A stretch of DNA of 64,000 bases, taken from Gracilimonas sp. (lineage in GTDB: Bacteria > Bacteroidota > Rhodothermia > Balneolales > Balneolaceae). Shown here in pieces: positions 28,942 to 37,717 of the stretch. The stretch covers positions 1,240,001 through 1,304,000 of the forward strand of contig NZ_JABURM010000005.1 in assembly GCF_014762685.1 (NCBI RefSeq), written 5' to 3'. A program made the position numbers and the translations under genes. The notes beneath the pieces were generated by a model. That model saw only the letters and a program-made list of their open reading frames with translations. It made no database searches and was not told the DNA's origin. How positions within the stretch are numbered: the first letter of the stretch is position 1; each line of letters opens with the position of its first letter.

Positions 28942-30524
28942 GATTTTGGTTTTTTGGGAGTTACCATTTCCACGTCTTCTTTGTCTACCAGTACCGCACC
29001 GGGAGGCGAACCTTTGGGTTTGCGCACATATTTCTTTTTGGTAATGATTACCGGGGCAAGATTTGATCCGCGCGCCTTGGAGTTATACGCAGCATAAGAA
29101 GCTGCTTCCAATAAAACATTTTTAGGGGGCATCCCTTTATCATTTCCCATTCGTATTACTAAATGTGAGCCGGCTACTTTCCGGGCATGCATCCAAACGT
29201 CTTCTTTATGAGCCTTTTGCACCAGGATGTCATTGCTTTTCGCATTTTTACCAATCCAGACCGGATACCCTTGAATTTCCAGGGTGTGAAATGGCAACTG
29301 TTCTGTATTGTTATCTGAACCGTCCTGTTCCTTAAATTCTTTCAGTTCCTCTTCATGTTCTTTTTCCCAATCTATAAAGTCCCATAAACTGCTAATGGCT
29401 TCGGCTTCTTCCAGAAGTTTTTCTGCTTGTTCTTTTTCTTTCTCCATTTTTGGGATCCGCTTTAGCGCTTCTTCATACGACCTCTCAGAACTTGCCGATT
29501 TTTTATAATATCGTTGTGCATTTTCCGCGATATCCAGTTCCTGCTTCAAAGGGATAGTTACTTTTTTGCCTTCATCATACAAATCATCCACTTCAATTTC
29601 CTCGGTGTTCACGTTGCCGAGATGTGCATTAGCCATCAAAATATGTCCCCATTGTTCATACTTTTCTGCACGTTCCAAACCTTTATCAGCCTGATGCAAG
29701 TTTTGAAGACCCGATTTGGTTCTCTTCACTTTTCGACGCAAGCTTTTTAGCAAAGAAGATTTGCGTTGTTTCAACCGCTGACTCCGGGAATAATTCTTAT
29801 AGCGATAAAGAATTAATTCATTTACGTCATTAAACTTTTGCTCTGTTTTTAATGGCAAGGTTTTTTCTGAAAGTAAGGTTGTCTCGCCATTTTCGAGTAG
29901 CCGGAAATCGGGCTGTTCTTCCATTTCTTTACACATGCTTTTTACAAAATCCTCAAGTTCATCTTTACTTGCTTCATCGAGCTTGTGGATTTCGATCAGG
30001 TCTTCCAAATTTTGCCGGGGGAGCATCGGGTTGAGGGTCGTTAATTTATTCTTGGTATTTTTTCTGCTTATGTCTCCTTCTACCTCATACAAATCAAGAA
30101 CCTGGGGCTCAGGCGGTTCACTTCCCTCTTCATCATATTCCTTAAACACTTCAGTAATCACTCCGCCTTTCGATAGGAATACATTCGACCGGTTGCTGAA
30201 TAATCGAAAAGAAAGCTTGTATCCATTTTCGAAATGAATATACAGCCAACGATCACTTTCAGGAATGCTAACATCAGTAATTATAACATCATAAATAACT
30301 TCAAAAAAATCGATGGTATTACTCTTTTTCGCCCCTCGATAGCTATCTGTAAACAAGGCAATATTCCCGGGAGCCGAACTAAAACAAAGCCGGAACTTTT
30401 CCTCCTGTTCTTTAATAAAAAACTCTATGTAGTTTTTATATGGGCTTACCGCCTGTTCAAATCTGCTGCCAATTAATTTGTTTTTAAGCCGTCGATTTAG
30501 ATATATTAATTCATAATAGTTCAT
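28938..30524 (-). CDS. NFACT family protein (RqcH / fibronectin-binding-protein A type)
   Basis: A 528-residue protein. The NFACT-N domain (about 1-200) has the typical start (ELIYLNRRLKNKLIGSRFEQ is a close match). A central coiled-coil pair (~245-410) contains many Lys/Glu/Leu heptads. A C-terminal NFACT-R domain (~420-520) contains DVWMHARKVAGSHLVIR. The family includes RqcH/Rqc2, which adds Ala tails to nascent chains on stalled 50S subunits. NFACT-N signature residues were not all checked, so quality-control function is inferred from architecture. First gene of the minus-strand run ending at 17051, overlapping aroK by 4 bp. Confidence 0.88.
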   Translation of the reverse strand: MNYYELIYLNRRLKNKLIGSRFEQAVSPYKNYIEFFIKEQEEKFRLCFSSAPGNIALFTDSYRGAKKSNTIDFFEVIYDVIITDVSIPESDRWLYIHFENGYKLSFRLFSNRSNVFLSKGGVITEVFKEYDEEGSEPPEPQVLDLYEVEGDISRKNTKNKLTTLNPMLPRQNLEDLIEIHKLDEASKDELEDFVKSMCKEMEEQPDFRLLENGETTLLSEKTLPLKTEQKFNDVNELILYRYKNYSRSQRLKQRKSSLLKSLRRKVKRTKSGLQNLHQADKGLERAEKYEQWGHILMANAHLGNVNTEEIEVDDLYDEGKKVTIPLKQELDIAENAQRYYKKSASSERSYEEALKRIPKMEKEKEQAEKLLEEAEAISSLWDFIDWEKEHEEELKEFKEQDGSDNNTEQLPFHTLEIQGYPVWIGKNAKSNDILVQKAHKEDVWMHARKVAGSHLVIRMGNDKGMPPKNVLLEAASYAAYNSKARGSNLAPVIITKKKYVRKPKGSPPGAVLVDKEDVEMVTPKKPKS

Positions 30525-30554
30525 TAAAAATCAGTTGGGGGATTTAAGAATTTC

Positions 30555-31208
30555 ATGCATTATCCAATATTTAATTCTATAGTAAATACTGTAGAATCAC
30601 AATTGGGAAAAAGAGGGATTAAAACTAATAAGTTTAGAACATGGGAAGATAATAAGATTCATGCCACCGGTTTGGAATTAATCATTGATTTAAAAGAAGC
30701 ATCCGGATACATGGAATCTCTTTCTATAAATTTTGACTGGGACAGTTTCAGAGAAACAACCATGGCTAAAGAACTGGATGGAATGGAGAGTCACCCCTTT
30801 CTGAAAATAGAGACACTTACCAAGTCTTCCATAAAACCTACTATTGATATTGAAATGAGCTGGTTGTTTGATATCGACACCTGCCAGCCTGAAGTGCCGG
30901 GCGAAGCCGGAAATTATCGTATTGAAAAAGCAAGCCGCTGGATGGAATCGATCAGTAAAAAAGTGAATGAGCTTTTATCTGATAATGACATCATCACCCG
31001 ATGGCATATCGAAATTGACGGTGACGAAAACGGACGCTACCTCTCCGCAATTAACTTGATTTCCTATTTTCAGTACGAACTCACTTCCCCGAAAAGCTTA
31101 AATGAGGTACAGCACCTGGTAGGGCGTAAACTTCACGATTTATTGCTCAAAGCCAATAAAGTGATTTACTCATCCAATGAGATTTTGGATGAATCCATTG
31201 CTGCTTAA
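30555..31208 (+). CDS. Hypothetical protein, 217 residues
   Basis: No family recognised. It is soluble, acidic, without signal peptide or membrane helices, and alternates beta-strand-like segments (LELIIDLKEASGYMESLSIN, then DIEMSWLFDIDTCQ) with helices near the C terminus. The stretch RWHIEIDGDENGRYLSAINLI is followed by a helical tail, perhaps a nucleic-acid- or protein-binding fold, but I assign no function. Divergent from the NFACT gene with 30 bp between starts, so the two promoters must overlap. Codon use looks like its neighbours. Confidence 0.65.
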   Translation: MHYPIFNSIVNTVESQLGKRGIKTNKFRTWEDNKIHATGLELIIDLKEASGYMESLSINFDWDSFRETTMAKELDGMESHPFLKIETLTKSSIKPTIDIEMSWLFDIDTCQPEVPGEAGNYRIEKASRWMESISKKVNELLSDNDIITRWHIEIDGDENGRYLSAINLISYFQYELTSPKSLNEVQHLVGRKLHDLLLKANKVIYSSNEILDESIAA

Positions 31209-31391
31209 CCCTCTTCTGATTACCTCCTTTAGCAGGGCTAAAATTTCATTCAGGTCATTGCATATCCTATTGCCCTAAATAGCCTCTGCGCTTTAGCTGG
31301 AAGCAGAGCAGAACGTCTGTAATGATGACTGGTAACGACGCAGAGCATCGTTACTAGTTGAAACAAGATCCTGAAACGGTATAAAATAAAA

Positions 31392-31426
31392 AAAAGGTCA
31401 GACGGGCTTAACCCATCAGACCTTTT
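31392..31426 (-). terminator. Intrinsic terminator of the 3-hydroxyacyl-CoA dehydrogenase gene
   Basis: On the minus strand a stem of 15 positions (one T-T mismatch and one G-T pair) closes a 5-base loop and is followed by at least eight T residues. It lies 30 bp past the stop of the gene at 31456-32310. It is the only strong hairpin in the 240-bp gap between that gene and the convergent hypothetical. A short minus-strand open frame crosses it and is not considered real. Confidence 0.88.
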
Positions 31427-31455
31427 AATGTTAATGTGCTTCAAACGATAAAGTT

Positions 31456-32310
31456 TTAATCGTAAGTATAAAACCCTTCCCCGGTTTTATTGCCGAGTTT
31501 TCCGGCATCTACCATTTTTACCAGTAATGGAGCCGGCCGGTATTTTGGATCTTTAAATCCTTCGTATAACACGCCTAAAATATCGAGGCATACATCCAGT
31601 CCGATGAAGTCAGCAAGTCGCAGGGGGCCCATGGGATGCGCCATTCCCAGCTTCATCACTTCATCCACGTGTTCAGGTGTAGCAACGCCTTCACCTACAC
31701 AAAAAATCGCCTCATTGATCATTGGCATGAGCACGCGATTGCTGACAAAACCGGGGGCATCGTTTACAGGAACCGGAACCTTGTTCAGTTTTTTCGACGT
31801 TTCCTCAACCACCTTATAAGTACTATCATCGGTTTGCAGTCCGCGTACTATTTCAACCAATTTCATAACCGGAACCGGATTGAAAAAATGCATCCCAATA
31901 AATTTCTCAGGGCGGGATGTTAAAGCCGCTAATTTTGTGATAGAAATGGACGAAGTATTGGACCCAAAAATTGTGTGATCAGGAGCGGACTCATCCACCT
32001 GTTTCCAAACTGATTTTTTGATATCAAAATTTTCAGGGACGGCTTCAATGACCAAATCAACATCTTTTACCCCTTCTTTTACATCCAGAAAAACACTGAT
32101 GTCGCCAAGAGTAGATGATTTCTTCGCCTCATCAATTCTCTCTTTTTTGACCATGCGATCGAGATTCTTCTCGATGGTTGACATAGCCCAGTCGGCAAAT
32201 TCTTGTTTGGTTTCAATAAGGTTTACAGGAATGTTGTTCATAGCAAACACATGAGCAATTCCATTCCCCATGGTTCCGCCACCAATTACGGCTACTTTTT
32301 TTACGTCCAT
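31456..32310 (-). CDS. 3-hydroxybutyryl-CoA (3-hydroxyacyl-CoA) dehydrogenase
   Basis: NAD-dependent oxidation of 3-hydroxyacyl-CoA in fatty acid degradation or butanoate metabolism. It is 284 residues, the size of stand-alone Hbd/PaaH-type enzymes without a hydratase domain. The Rossmann motif is VIGGGTMGNGIA at residues 8-19. The catalytic His lies in MHFFNPVPVMKLVEIV, and the DAPGFVSNRVLMPMINEA signature and the C-terminal helical domain are complete. It stands alone with its own terminator; no other beta-oxidation gene is close. Confidence 0.93.
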   Translation of the reverse strand: MDVKKVAVIGGGTMGNGIAHVFAMNNIPVNLIETKQEFADWAMSTIEKNLDRMVKKERIDEAKKSSTLGDISVFLDVKEGVKDVDLVIEAVPENFDIKKSVWKQVDESAPDHTIFGSNTSSISITKLAALTSRPEKFIGMHFFNPVPVMKLVEIVRGLQTDDSTYKVVEETSKKLNKVPVPVNDAPGFVSNRVLMPMINEAIFCVGEGVATPEHVDEVMKLGMAHPMGPLRLADFIGLDVCLDILGVLYEGFKDPKYRPAPLLVKMVDAGKLGNKTGEGFYTYD

Positions 32311-32404
32311 TATTTTGATTTATTTTCGGTTTAAATTTCTATCAGATTAGGGTTTTTAAAAGCGTTTTTCAACCAATAAAGCCTAATAATCATATTTATA
32401 AATG

Positions 32405-33106
32405 CTAAAAATTAAAGCGAAGAACGGCAGTGAAACCCGGTTCTCCAAATTCATTGAAATACGATAATTTTGCTTCCGGAGCGTTTTCCCATTTATCGCG
32501 GGCCCGGACAAAAGCACTTAATCCACTGAACAGACGATTGGCTGCCATAAGGGCCAGCAGGGTTGGAAGCTGACTTCGGTGTTTATCTACCCGCTCCCTG
32601 GTGTTACGATATTGATTTCGCAAATCTCGATTTTCCCAACTCCATTGATACTCTGCCGTTTCGGGATAGAGTTGATCCCAGTTTCTTGTTCTAATCTGTG
32701 CTTCATTGTAAGAATCAAGATCATCATAATTTCCAACTGCAATCAGATAATCTCGTTTTTTTCCGGACAGATCAGTTCTGGCTTTACTCAAAGCCAACGT
32801 GATGAAATCATTCTCCAGGTTATCGGCGCGGGCATCCAGTCCAAAATAGGATAATACTAACACCACCTCACCTGCCAAGTGATATTTTCCACGGGTCCAG
32901 TTTTCATTATCAACATAATAATGGCCCCATCCCGGTACGACCAATGATCTCAGAAATGCTCTCTTAGCAGAAGGCAGGTCCTCCTCTTGTTCCTTTACCT
33001 GGGCTTCTGCCGCCGTTGAAAATGAAATGGCAAAAATGAAAATGAATATCGAAAACCATACCGGGATTATTGGAGAAACTGATTTTATGGGGCTTAAACA
33101 GTTCAA
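32405..33106 (-). CDS. DUF5683 domain protein, exported/membrane
   Basis: A 233-residue protein with an N-terminal hydrophobic segment (about residues 14-35, ending AEAQ) that may be a signal peptide or anchor. The DUF5683 core KRAFLRSLVVPGWGHYYVDN follows. Further hydrophobic segments (EVVLVLSYFGL, LLALMAANRLFSGL) suggest membrane association, and a beta-strand FTAVLRFNF ends the protein. The family occurs in Bacteroidota and relatives and has no established function. It is 16 bp upstream of nothing coding on its own strand and lies immediately downstream of ccmF, so it may be read from the ccm promoter. Confidence 0.75.
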   Translation of the reverse strand: MNCLSPIKSVSPIIPVWFSIFIFIFAISFSTAAEAQVKEQEEDLPSAKRAFLRSLVVPGWGHYYVDNENWTRGKYHLAGEVVLVLSYFGLDARADNLENDFITLALSKARTDLSGKKRDYLIAVGNYDDLDSYNEAQIRTRNWDQLYPETAEYQWSWENRDLRNQYRNTRERVDKHRSQLPTLLALMAANRLFSGLSAFVRARDKWENAPEAKLSYFNEFGEPGFTAVLRFNF

Positions 33107-33122
33107 AATCCTCTATTCAATT

Positions 33123-35618
33123 TCATGATTCATTATTCTTCTTCCGTTCCCTGTTCCAATGTCGCAAAATGGAAATACTGAATCCGGCCATCAAAATAAA
33201 TGTACCGGCCCAAACAACAGAAATAAATGGTTTTTCATCCGCTACAATCAACACCCATTCCGGCTCATACTCTTCTTCCAACCCTGTAACCGTAAGTTCG
33301 ATGCTGTTTTCCTGGGGATTAATTTGCGTGAATTGAAACTCCAGATCGAATTCAGACACCATAGCGGGCGGAGAGTAAATATAACTCTGGCCATTCTGAC
33401 TGTAAACGGCAAACAAAGGGTCTACGGTAATAATACGATTGCTTGCCGGATGTATCAGCTCCACCTCTGCACGCACACCGATGGTCGTATTTGGAGGCAA
33501 TCCGGTACTGTCGGTTTTGGCATAATTAACGAATCGTATTTTAAACTTGCCTACATCTATAGTTTGACCCGGATTAAAGGTTAAAGTCTGTACTTTCGGT
33601 TCTTCATCAACAGTATCACGGGCAGCTACATTTTGCATCATACTGTTTTCGGCAATCCGGTCATTTTGCTCCTGCACATAAGAACTCCCCCCTACATAGA
33701 GGTAAATATCACTTAACAAGCCGGTTCTCACATCCGGATCCACTGACCATTGTATATTCTCCTGTGAAGATGAAGTCAGCATCGGATATACTTCCGGTAT
33801 CATATAAAAAGGTTTCCCTCCATCAACCGGCTCAAATTTGATTTTGTAATTTTGCTGCCCCCTGCGCACGCGGTTGTCCAGCTCATAGCCTTCGTAAGTC
33901 ACCGTATAACGATTGTCCACAAGTACCGGTTCATCCAGGTTTAAAACCAGCATCTCTTCTTTTTGTGTGACTTTGAAACCCTGTTCATCCGTCACCTCTC
34001 CTCTTTCAACCGCCGCATTGTAGTTAGCTGTTTTTTGATCCACAAGTGCTTCGTTATAAGCGGAAGAAGCTAAGATACCCACCAACAACATGCCGAAGCC
34101 GATGTGAGTCAAGGATCCGCCGATCAGTTTTGGTTTCTGCAAGGCAAGCCTGACCATCACCCACGCATTCCCGACAATAGCAAAATATCCGCAAAACAGA
34201 TAAACCATATAATACAGATTCCTTACATCCCCCATAATAATGGAAAAGATGGTAACGGCACTGGTCACCAGCAGCGGGTTAATCAAAGCCGAAGCCAATG
34301 ACTCTGCATCGTACTTTTTCCAGAAAAGATATTGCCCCAGCACAGTAAACACAGCCATAATCATGACTATGGGCATGCTCCAGTTATTATAGAAACTGAT
34401 TTCCGGCGGAGTAGGATTTTCAACAAATAACTTACCAAGTATAGGAGAGCTGGTACCGAGAATAATAACCGATCCCAGAATCAGCAAAAGCATAGCACCC
34501 GTCACCGTCATAAATTCGCGGCTCAGTATCTTCGCTTCTTTGTCCGGAGATGGGAGTTCCCTATATCTCCAAAAGAATAAGCCTAAGCCAACGAGGGTCA
34601 CCACCAGCATGAATGCCAGCAACTGATTGTATAAACCCAGGTCTACGAAACTGTGAACGGAAGAGCTTCCCAAAATCCCGGATCGCGTCAGAAAGGTTTC
34701 ATAAACCACCGCTACATAAGCCAGGATCGCAAACAGAATGGATGATTTTTGAGCTATCGCGCTTTTTCGCTGAATGATCATGGTGTGAATTCCCGCCGTC
34801 CCAATCAACCATGGAACCAACGAGGCATTTTCTACCGGATCCCAGGCCCAGTATCCCCCAAAAGAAAGGGTGACATACGCCCAATATCCACCCAAGAATA
34901 TAGCCGTCAGTAAAGCTACATTAGCACTGAGCGTCCAGGGTAAGGCCGGACCAATCCACTCGTTATATTTCTGTTTCCAAAGGGCCGCCATGGCAAAACA
35001 ATAGGGAATGGTCATCATGGCAAAGCCAACAAAAAGTATCGGCGGATGAATCATCATCCACGGGCTTTTGAGCAGGTCATTCAACCCGCTGCCGTCTGCA
35101 GGAACAAAATCAGGATTGGTTTGAAGAAACGGGGCATTCGGCATTTCTTCAGCAATCGTTCTAAATGGAGAAGCTCCCAGCTTCAATCCAAAAATATCCC
35201 ATCCCAATAACATAGAAAGCAAAAATACCTGGGTCAGAGTCAGGAAGAAAAGTACCGGGGCCTTATAAGGCGACCGGGTCCATTTCATCAACCCAAAACC
35301 AAGAAGTGCTGATATCAAAATCCAAAGCATAAAGCTGCCTTCCTGCCCGCCATAAAAAGCAGAAAACAGATATCGTGGGGTTAAATCAAGGCTGGTATAA
35401 TTGAAAACATAGTAATACTGAAATTGATGCTGAAAAATCAGGTACATCAAAATTCCGGAAGCAGCAACCAGGAAAACAGCTTTGGCCGCAAACAGCCAAT
35501 TTCCGATTTTCAGGGTTTTTTCTTCATCCCGGTTGGCAGAAATAAAATAGAAAACCATGGCAACCAAAGAAGCTGAAAAAGAAGCTGAGATAAGGACTTT
35601 ACCAAGAATGCCTAACAT
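33123..35618 (-). CDS. ccmF: Cytochrome c-type biogenesis protein CcmF (heme lyase component)
   Basis: An 831-residue polytopic protein that attaches heme from CcmE to apocytochrome c. The tryptophan-rich WWD signature is present as GGYWAWDPVENASLVPW near residues 248-264, and periplasmic His residues flank it. About fourteen membrane helices are predicted, with a large periplasmic domain in the C-terminal third (about 560-790) before a last membrane helix. It is longer than the ~650-residue proteobacterial CcmF because of that domain. It lies downstream of ccmE by 49 bp. Confidence 0.95.
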   Translation of the reverse strand: MLGILGKVLISASFSASLVAMVFYFISANRDEEKTLKIGNWLFAAKAVFLVAASGILMYLIFQHQFQYYYVFNYTSLDLTPRYLFSAFYGGQEGSFMLWILISALLGFGLMKWTRSPYKAPVLFFLTLTQVFLLSMLLGWDIFGLKLGASPFRTIAEEMPNAPFLQTNPDFVPADGSGLNDLLKSPWMMIHPPILFVGFAMMTIPYCFAMAALWKQKYNEWIGPALPWTLSANVALLTAIFLGGYWAYVTLSFGGYWAWDPVENASLVPWLIGTAGIHTMIIQRKSAIAQKSSILFAILAYVAVVYETFLTRSGILGSSSVHSFVDLGLYNQLLAFMLVVTLVGLGLFFWRYRELPSPDKEAKILSREFMTVTGAMLLLILGSVIILGTSSPILGKLFVENPTPPEISFYNNWSMPIVMIMAVFTVLGQYLFWKKYDAESLASALINPLLVTSAVTIFSIIMGDVRNLYYMVYLFCGYFAIVGNAWVMVRLALQKPKLIGGSLTHIGFGMLLVGILASSAYNEALVDQKTANYNAAVERGEVTDEQGFKVTQKEEMLVLNLDEPVLVDNRYTVTYEGYELDNRVRRGQQNYKIKFEPVDGGKPFYMIPEVYPMLTSSSQENIQWSVDPDVRTGLLSDIYLYVGGSSYVQEQNDRIAENSMMQNVAARDTVDEEPKVQTLTFNPGQTIDVGKFKIRFVNYAKTDSTGLPPNTTIGVRAEVELIHPASNRIITVDPLFAVYSQNGQSYIYSPPAMVSEFDLEFQFTQINPQENSIELTVTGLEEEYEPEWVLIVADEKPFISVVWAGTFILMAGFSISILRHWNRERKKNNES

Positions 35619-35667
35619 AGATTATTGAGAGAGTAGATTTGGAAATTTATTAGCGCAGTAAAAAAAA

Positions 35668-36063
35668 TTAACTGTCAGAGGCTTTTGTGAATTGTCCGGG
35701 ATCATTGTCATTGTACTTGGAAGGACATTTCATCAACATTTCATTTGCATAAAATATATCTCCGCGCATTTCCCCTATGACCACCAATTGATCAGCGTCT
35801 TCAAAATTATTCGGTTTTGGTTTGGGATAAACAACTTTCTTTGAAACTCCGTCTTCATCTTTCATATAGAAAGTAAATCGTTTGGTTTCCAAAGAGAACT
35901 CAGCCCCCTTCTCTTCATCCCAGGTACCCGGAATATGAGCACTGCTCTGATTTTCCGCTCCTTCAAAAGTGGTATAAGTGCTGATGCTTTCGCCAAAATT
36001 ATACATCAGCAAGGAAGTAAATCCTACAATGGCTATAATGCCAATTATCAGTTTCGGTTTCAT
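35668..36063 (-). CDS. ccmE: Heme chaperone CcmE, CxxxY type
   Basis: A 131-residue protein with one N-terminal membrane anchor (residues 4-22) and a periplasmic OB-like domain. Instead of the heme-binding His of E. coli CcmE, it has Cys113-Pro-Ser-Lys-Tyr117, the CxxxY motif known from Desulfovibrio, archaea and other lineages. Covalent heme attachment through the Cys is inferred from that family. Its start overlaps the stop of the small CcmD-like gene by 4 bp. Confidence 0.9.
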   Translation of the reverse strand: MKPKLIIGIIAIVGFTSLLMYNFGESISTYTTFEGAENQSSAHIPGTWDEEKGAEFSLETKRFTFYMKDEDGVSKKVVYPKPKPNNFEDADQLVVIGEMRGDIFYANEMLMKCPSKYNDNDPGQFTKASDS

Positions 36064-36302
36064 GCTTCTTGGTTTGTTTTAATTTGTTCTTCCAGTTTGG
36101 TCACTTTTTTGTCTACCCGGAAAAGAAAAAACAGGAGTACCAGCCAAATGATCAGGCTCACTCCCAGTACAACGTACATAAGTTCGTTTGAGGACATAAA
36201 TTGAATAAATGCGCCGGCTTCTTCTGCCCCGGTTGCGCCACTCCATTGATCGGAATAAGCATTGGTCAGCGTGTCAACGACGGCGAGTGAATCTTCTTGC
36301 AT
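36060..36302 (-). CDS. CcmD-like small membrane protein
   Basis: An 80-residue protein with one membrane helix (about residues 38-62, ELMYVVLGVSLIIWLVLLFF). A basic/acidic cytoplasmic tail contains RVDKKVTKLEEQI, matching the CcmD family layout (one helix followed by a charged coiled tail). CcmD helps release holo-CcmE from CcmABC. The N-terminal ~35 residues are longer than in the E. coli protein. Location between ccmC and ccmE supports the call. It overlaps ccmE by 4 bp. Confidence 0.75.
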   Translation of the reverse strand: MQEDSLAVVDTLTNAYSDQWSGATGAEEAGAFIQFMSSNELMYVVLGVSLIIWLVLLFFLFRVDKKVTKLEEQIKTNQEA

Positions 36303-36354
36303 TAATTATGATACTTTTTTTTGATTATTTGGCTTCAGCCCAATTTCGTATAAA

Positions 36355-37011
36355 TTACGAATTCTCCACTTCCAATTTCACCTTGTTGTAACGGAAATGG
36401 ATATCATATATCCAATAGCCCAGTGCAATAAATCCTATAAATGCCGGATATAACACAAACCGCAATTCATCGGCTGTAATTTCACTAAAAGCGGGATTTC
36501 CGTCGGCACCGGGATGCAGGCTTGTCAGTTGCCGGGGGACCACATACAGCAAAAACGGAATAGTGGTAACAGCAAAAATATTATACACTGCCGAAAGTTT
36601 TGCGCGTTTATCACGGTCATCAAAGGCAGAGCGGAGCACGAAATAAGCCACATAAATCATCAGTGCCAAGGCCGCTAAATTCATTTTGGGTTCGGCGAAT
36701 GTCCACCACGAACCCCAGGTAAAACGCGCCCAAAGCGAACCGGTCAGCAGTCCGCAAACGCCAAACGCCACTCCCACACTGGCGGCCGAGGAAGCTTTAA
36801 TATCATACTCAATATTTGGAGTATTCAGGTATTTGATGCTGTACCAAAAACTCAAGATGAAAAGCACAAACATGGTCATCCACATAGGCACGTGAAAAAA
36901 GATATTACGCGCCGTTTGTTCGAGGATGGGGATTTCAGGAATGTAAATTAAAAAACCGGCAGAGATGACAAGTGTCATCCAAATGGCTACTACGTATTTC
37001 CAGACTTTCAA
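36355..37011 (-). CDS. ccmC: Heme exporter/handling protein CcmC
   Basis: A 218-residue protein with six predicted membrane helices that delivers heme to CcmE. His40 sits at the periplasmic end of helix 2 (NIFFHVPMW). The tryptophan-rich periplasmic loop reads WGSWWTFAEPKMN at 99-111. Typical CcmC proteins have an Asp just after the last Trp of the WWD motif; here the position is Phe-Ala-Glu-Pro, a variant of the loop. The gene heads the C-D-E-F order and is divergent from the PH/SHOCT gene (96 bp between starts). Confidence 0.9.
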   Translation of the reverse strand: MKVWKYVVAIWMTLVISAGFLIYIPEIPILEQTARNIFFHVPMWMTMFVLFILSFWYSIKYLNTPNIEYDIKASSAASVGVAFGVCGLLTGSLWARFTWGSWWTFAEPKMNLAALALMIYVAYFVLRSAFDDRDKRAKLSAVYNIFAVTTIPFLLYVVPRQLTSLHPGADGNPAFSEITADELRFVLYPAFIGFIALGYWIYDIHFRYNKVKLEVENS

Positions 37012-37107
37012 GAGTGTGTGAATTTTATTAACTATGGCTACGTTTTAGATTCAAAATATACGAATTTCACCTTGATAATCTGAGTATATAATCTGTAAAA
37101 GTTATCT

Positions 37108-37620
37108 ATGACCCAAACCGAAAAATCCATCACTCTGACTCCCTCCTGGAAAGCTTTTTTTTGGAGATATATCTTTGGAGTAATTTTAGTTCCCGTACTC
37201 ATCGGAATCATTCTGTTATGGAAAACCCGGAAAAAACACGCCGGCATTTCCTATAAAATTACCAATCGAAAAATTACTGTGGTGAAAGGAAATTATTCCC
37301 GGAATATTGACCTGGCCGATATACGTCAAGCCACGCCCGGAGAATCACGCTTCGGTGTAGGGACCGTCACCTTGAAAACACGGGGACGTGAAATTGAGCT
37401 TATTGGACTAGAAAATCCAGAATACATAGCGGATTCCATCGAAAAAGCAGTAGAAGCTGAACTCAAACGGCTGGAAGCAAAAAAACAGGCCAAACCGCGA
37501 AAAAGCCAATACAATCCCGGCACCATGGATCGCCTGGACTACCTGACCGGCCTTTGGCAACAGGGGCTTATGAGTGATGAAGATTTCGAAAAAGAGCGTA
37601 AAAACCTGCAAGGTTCTTAA
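37108..37620 (+). CDS. Membrane protein with bacterial PH-like and SHOCT-like domains
   Basis: A 170-residue protein. One N-terminal membrane helix (about 19-42) is followed by a bacterial pleckstrin-homology-like segment (about 48-110; YKITNRKITVVKGNYSRN, then a beta-strand GVGTVTLKTRGREIELIGL). A basic linker leads to a C-terminal SHOCT-like helix (DYLTGLWQQGLMSDEDFEKE). Such proteins are thought to act in oligomerisation or membrane-associated stress responses; no specific partner is visible. It stands alone, divergent from ccmC, followed by a 97-bp gap before the first S9 peptidase. Confidence 0.75.
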   Translation: MTQTEKSITLTPSWKAFFWRYIFGVILVPVLIGIILLWKTRKKHAGISYKITNRKITVVKGNYSRNIDLADIRQATPGESRFGVGTVTLKTRGREIELIGLENPEYIADSIEKAVEAELKRLEAKKQAKPRKSQYNPGTMDRLDYLTGLWQQGLMSDEDFEKERKNLQGS

Positions 37621-37717
37621 AAAAAGCTATGAGTTTTCTTTTATCATTATTATTTACCATCGTTTTACAAAATTAAATCGTTTATTTCTCGCCTAATATA
37701 AATTCTAAGTCTCTCTC

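Noticed and set aside
31250-31444. Short minus-strand open frame of 64 codons
   Set aside because: It runs across the terminator of the dehydrogenase gene; no family resemblance.
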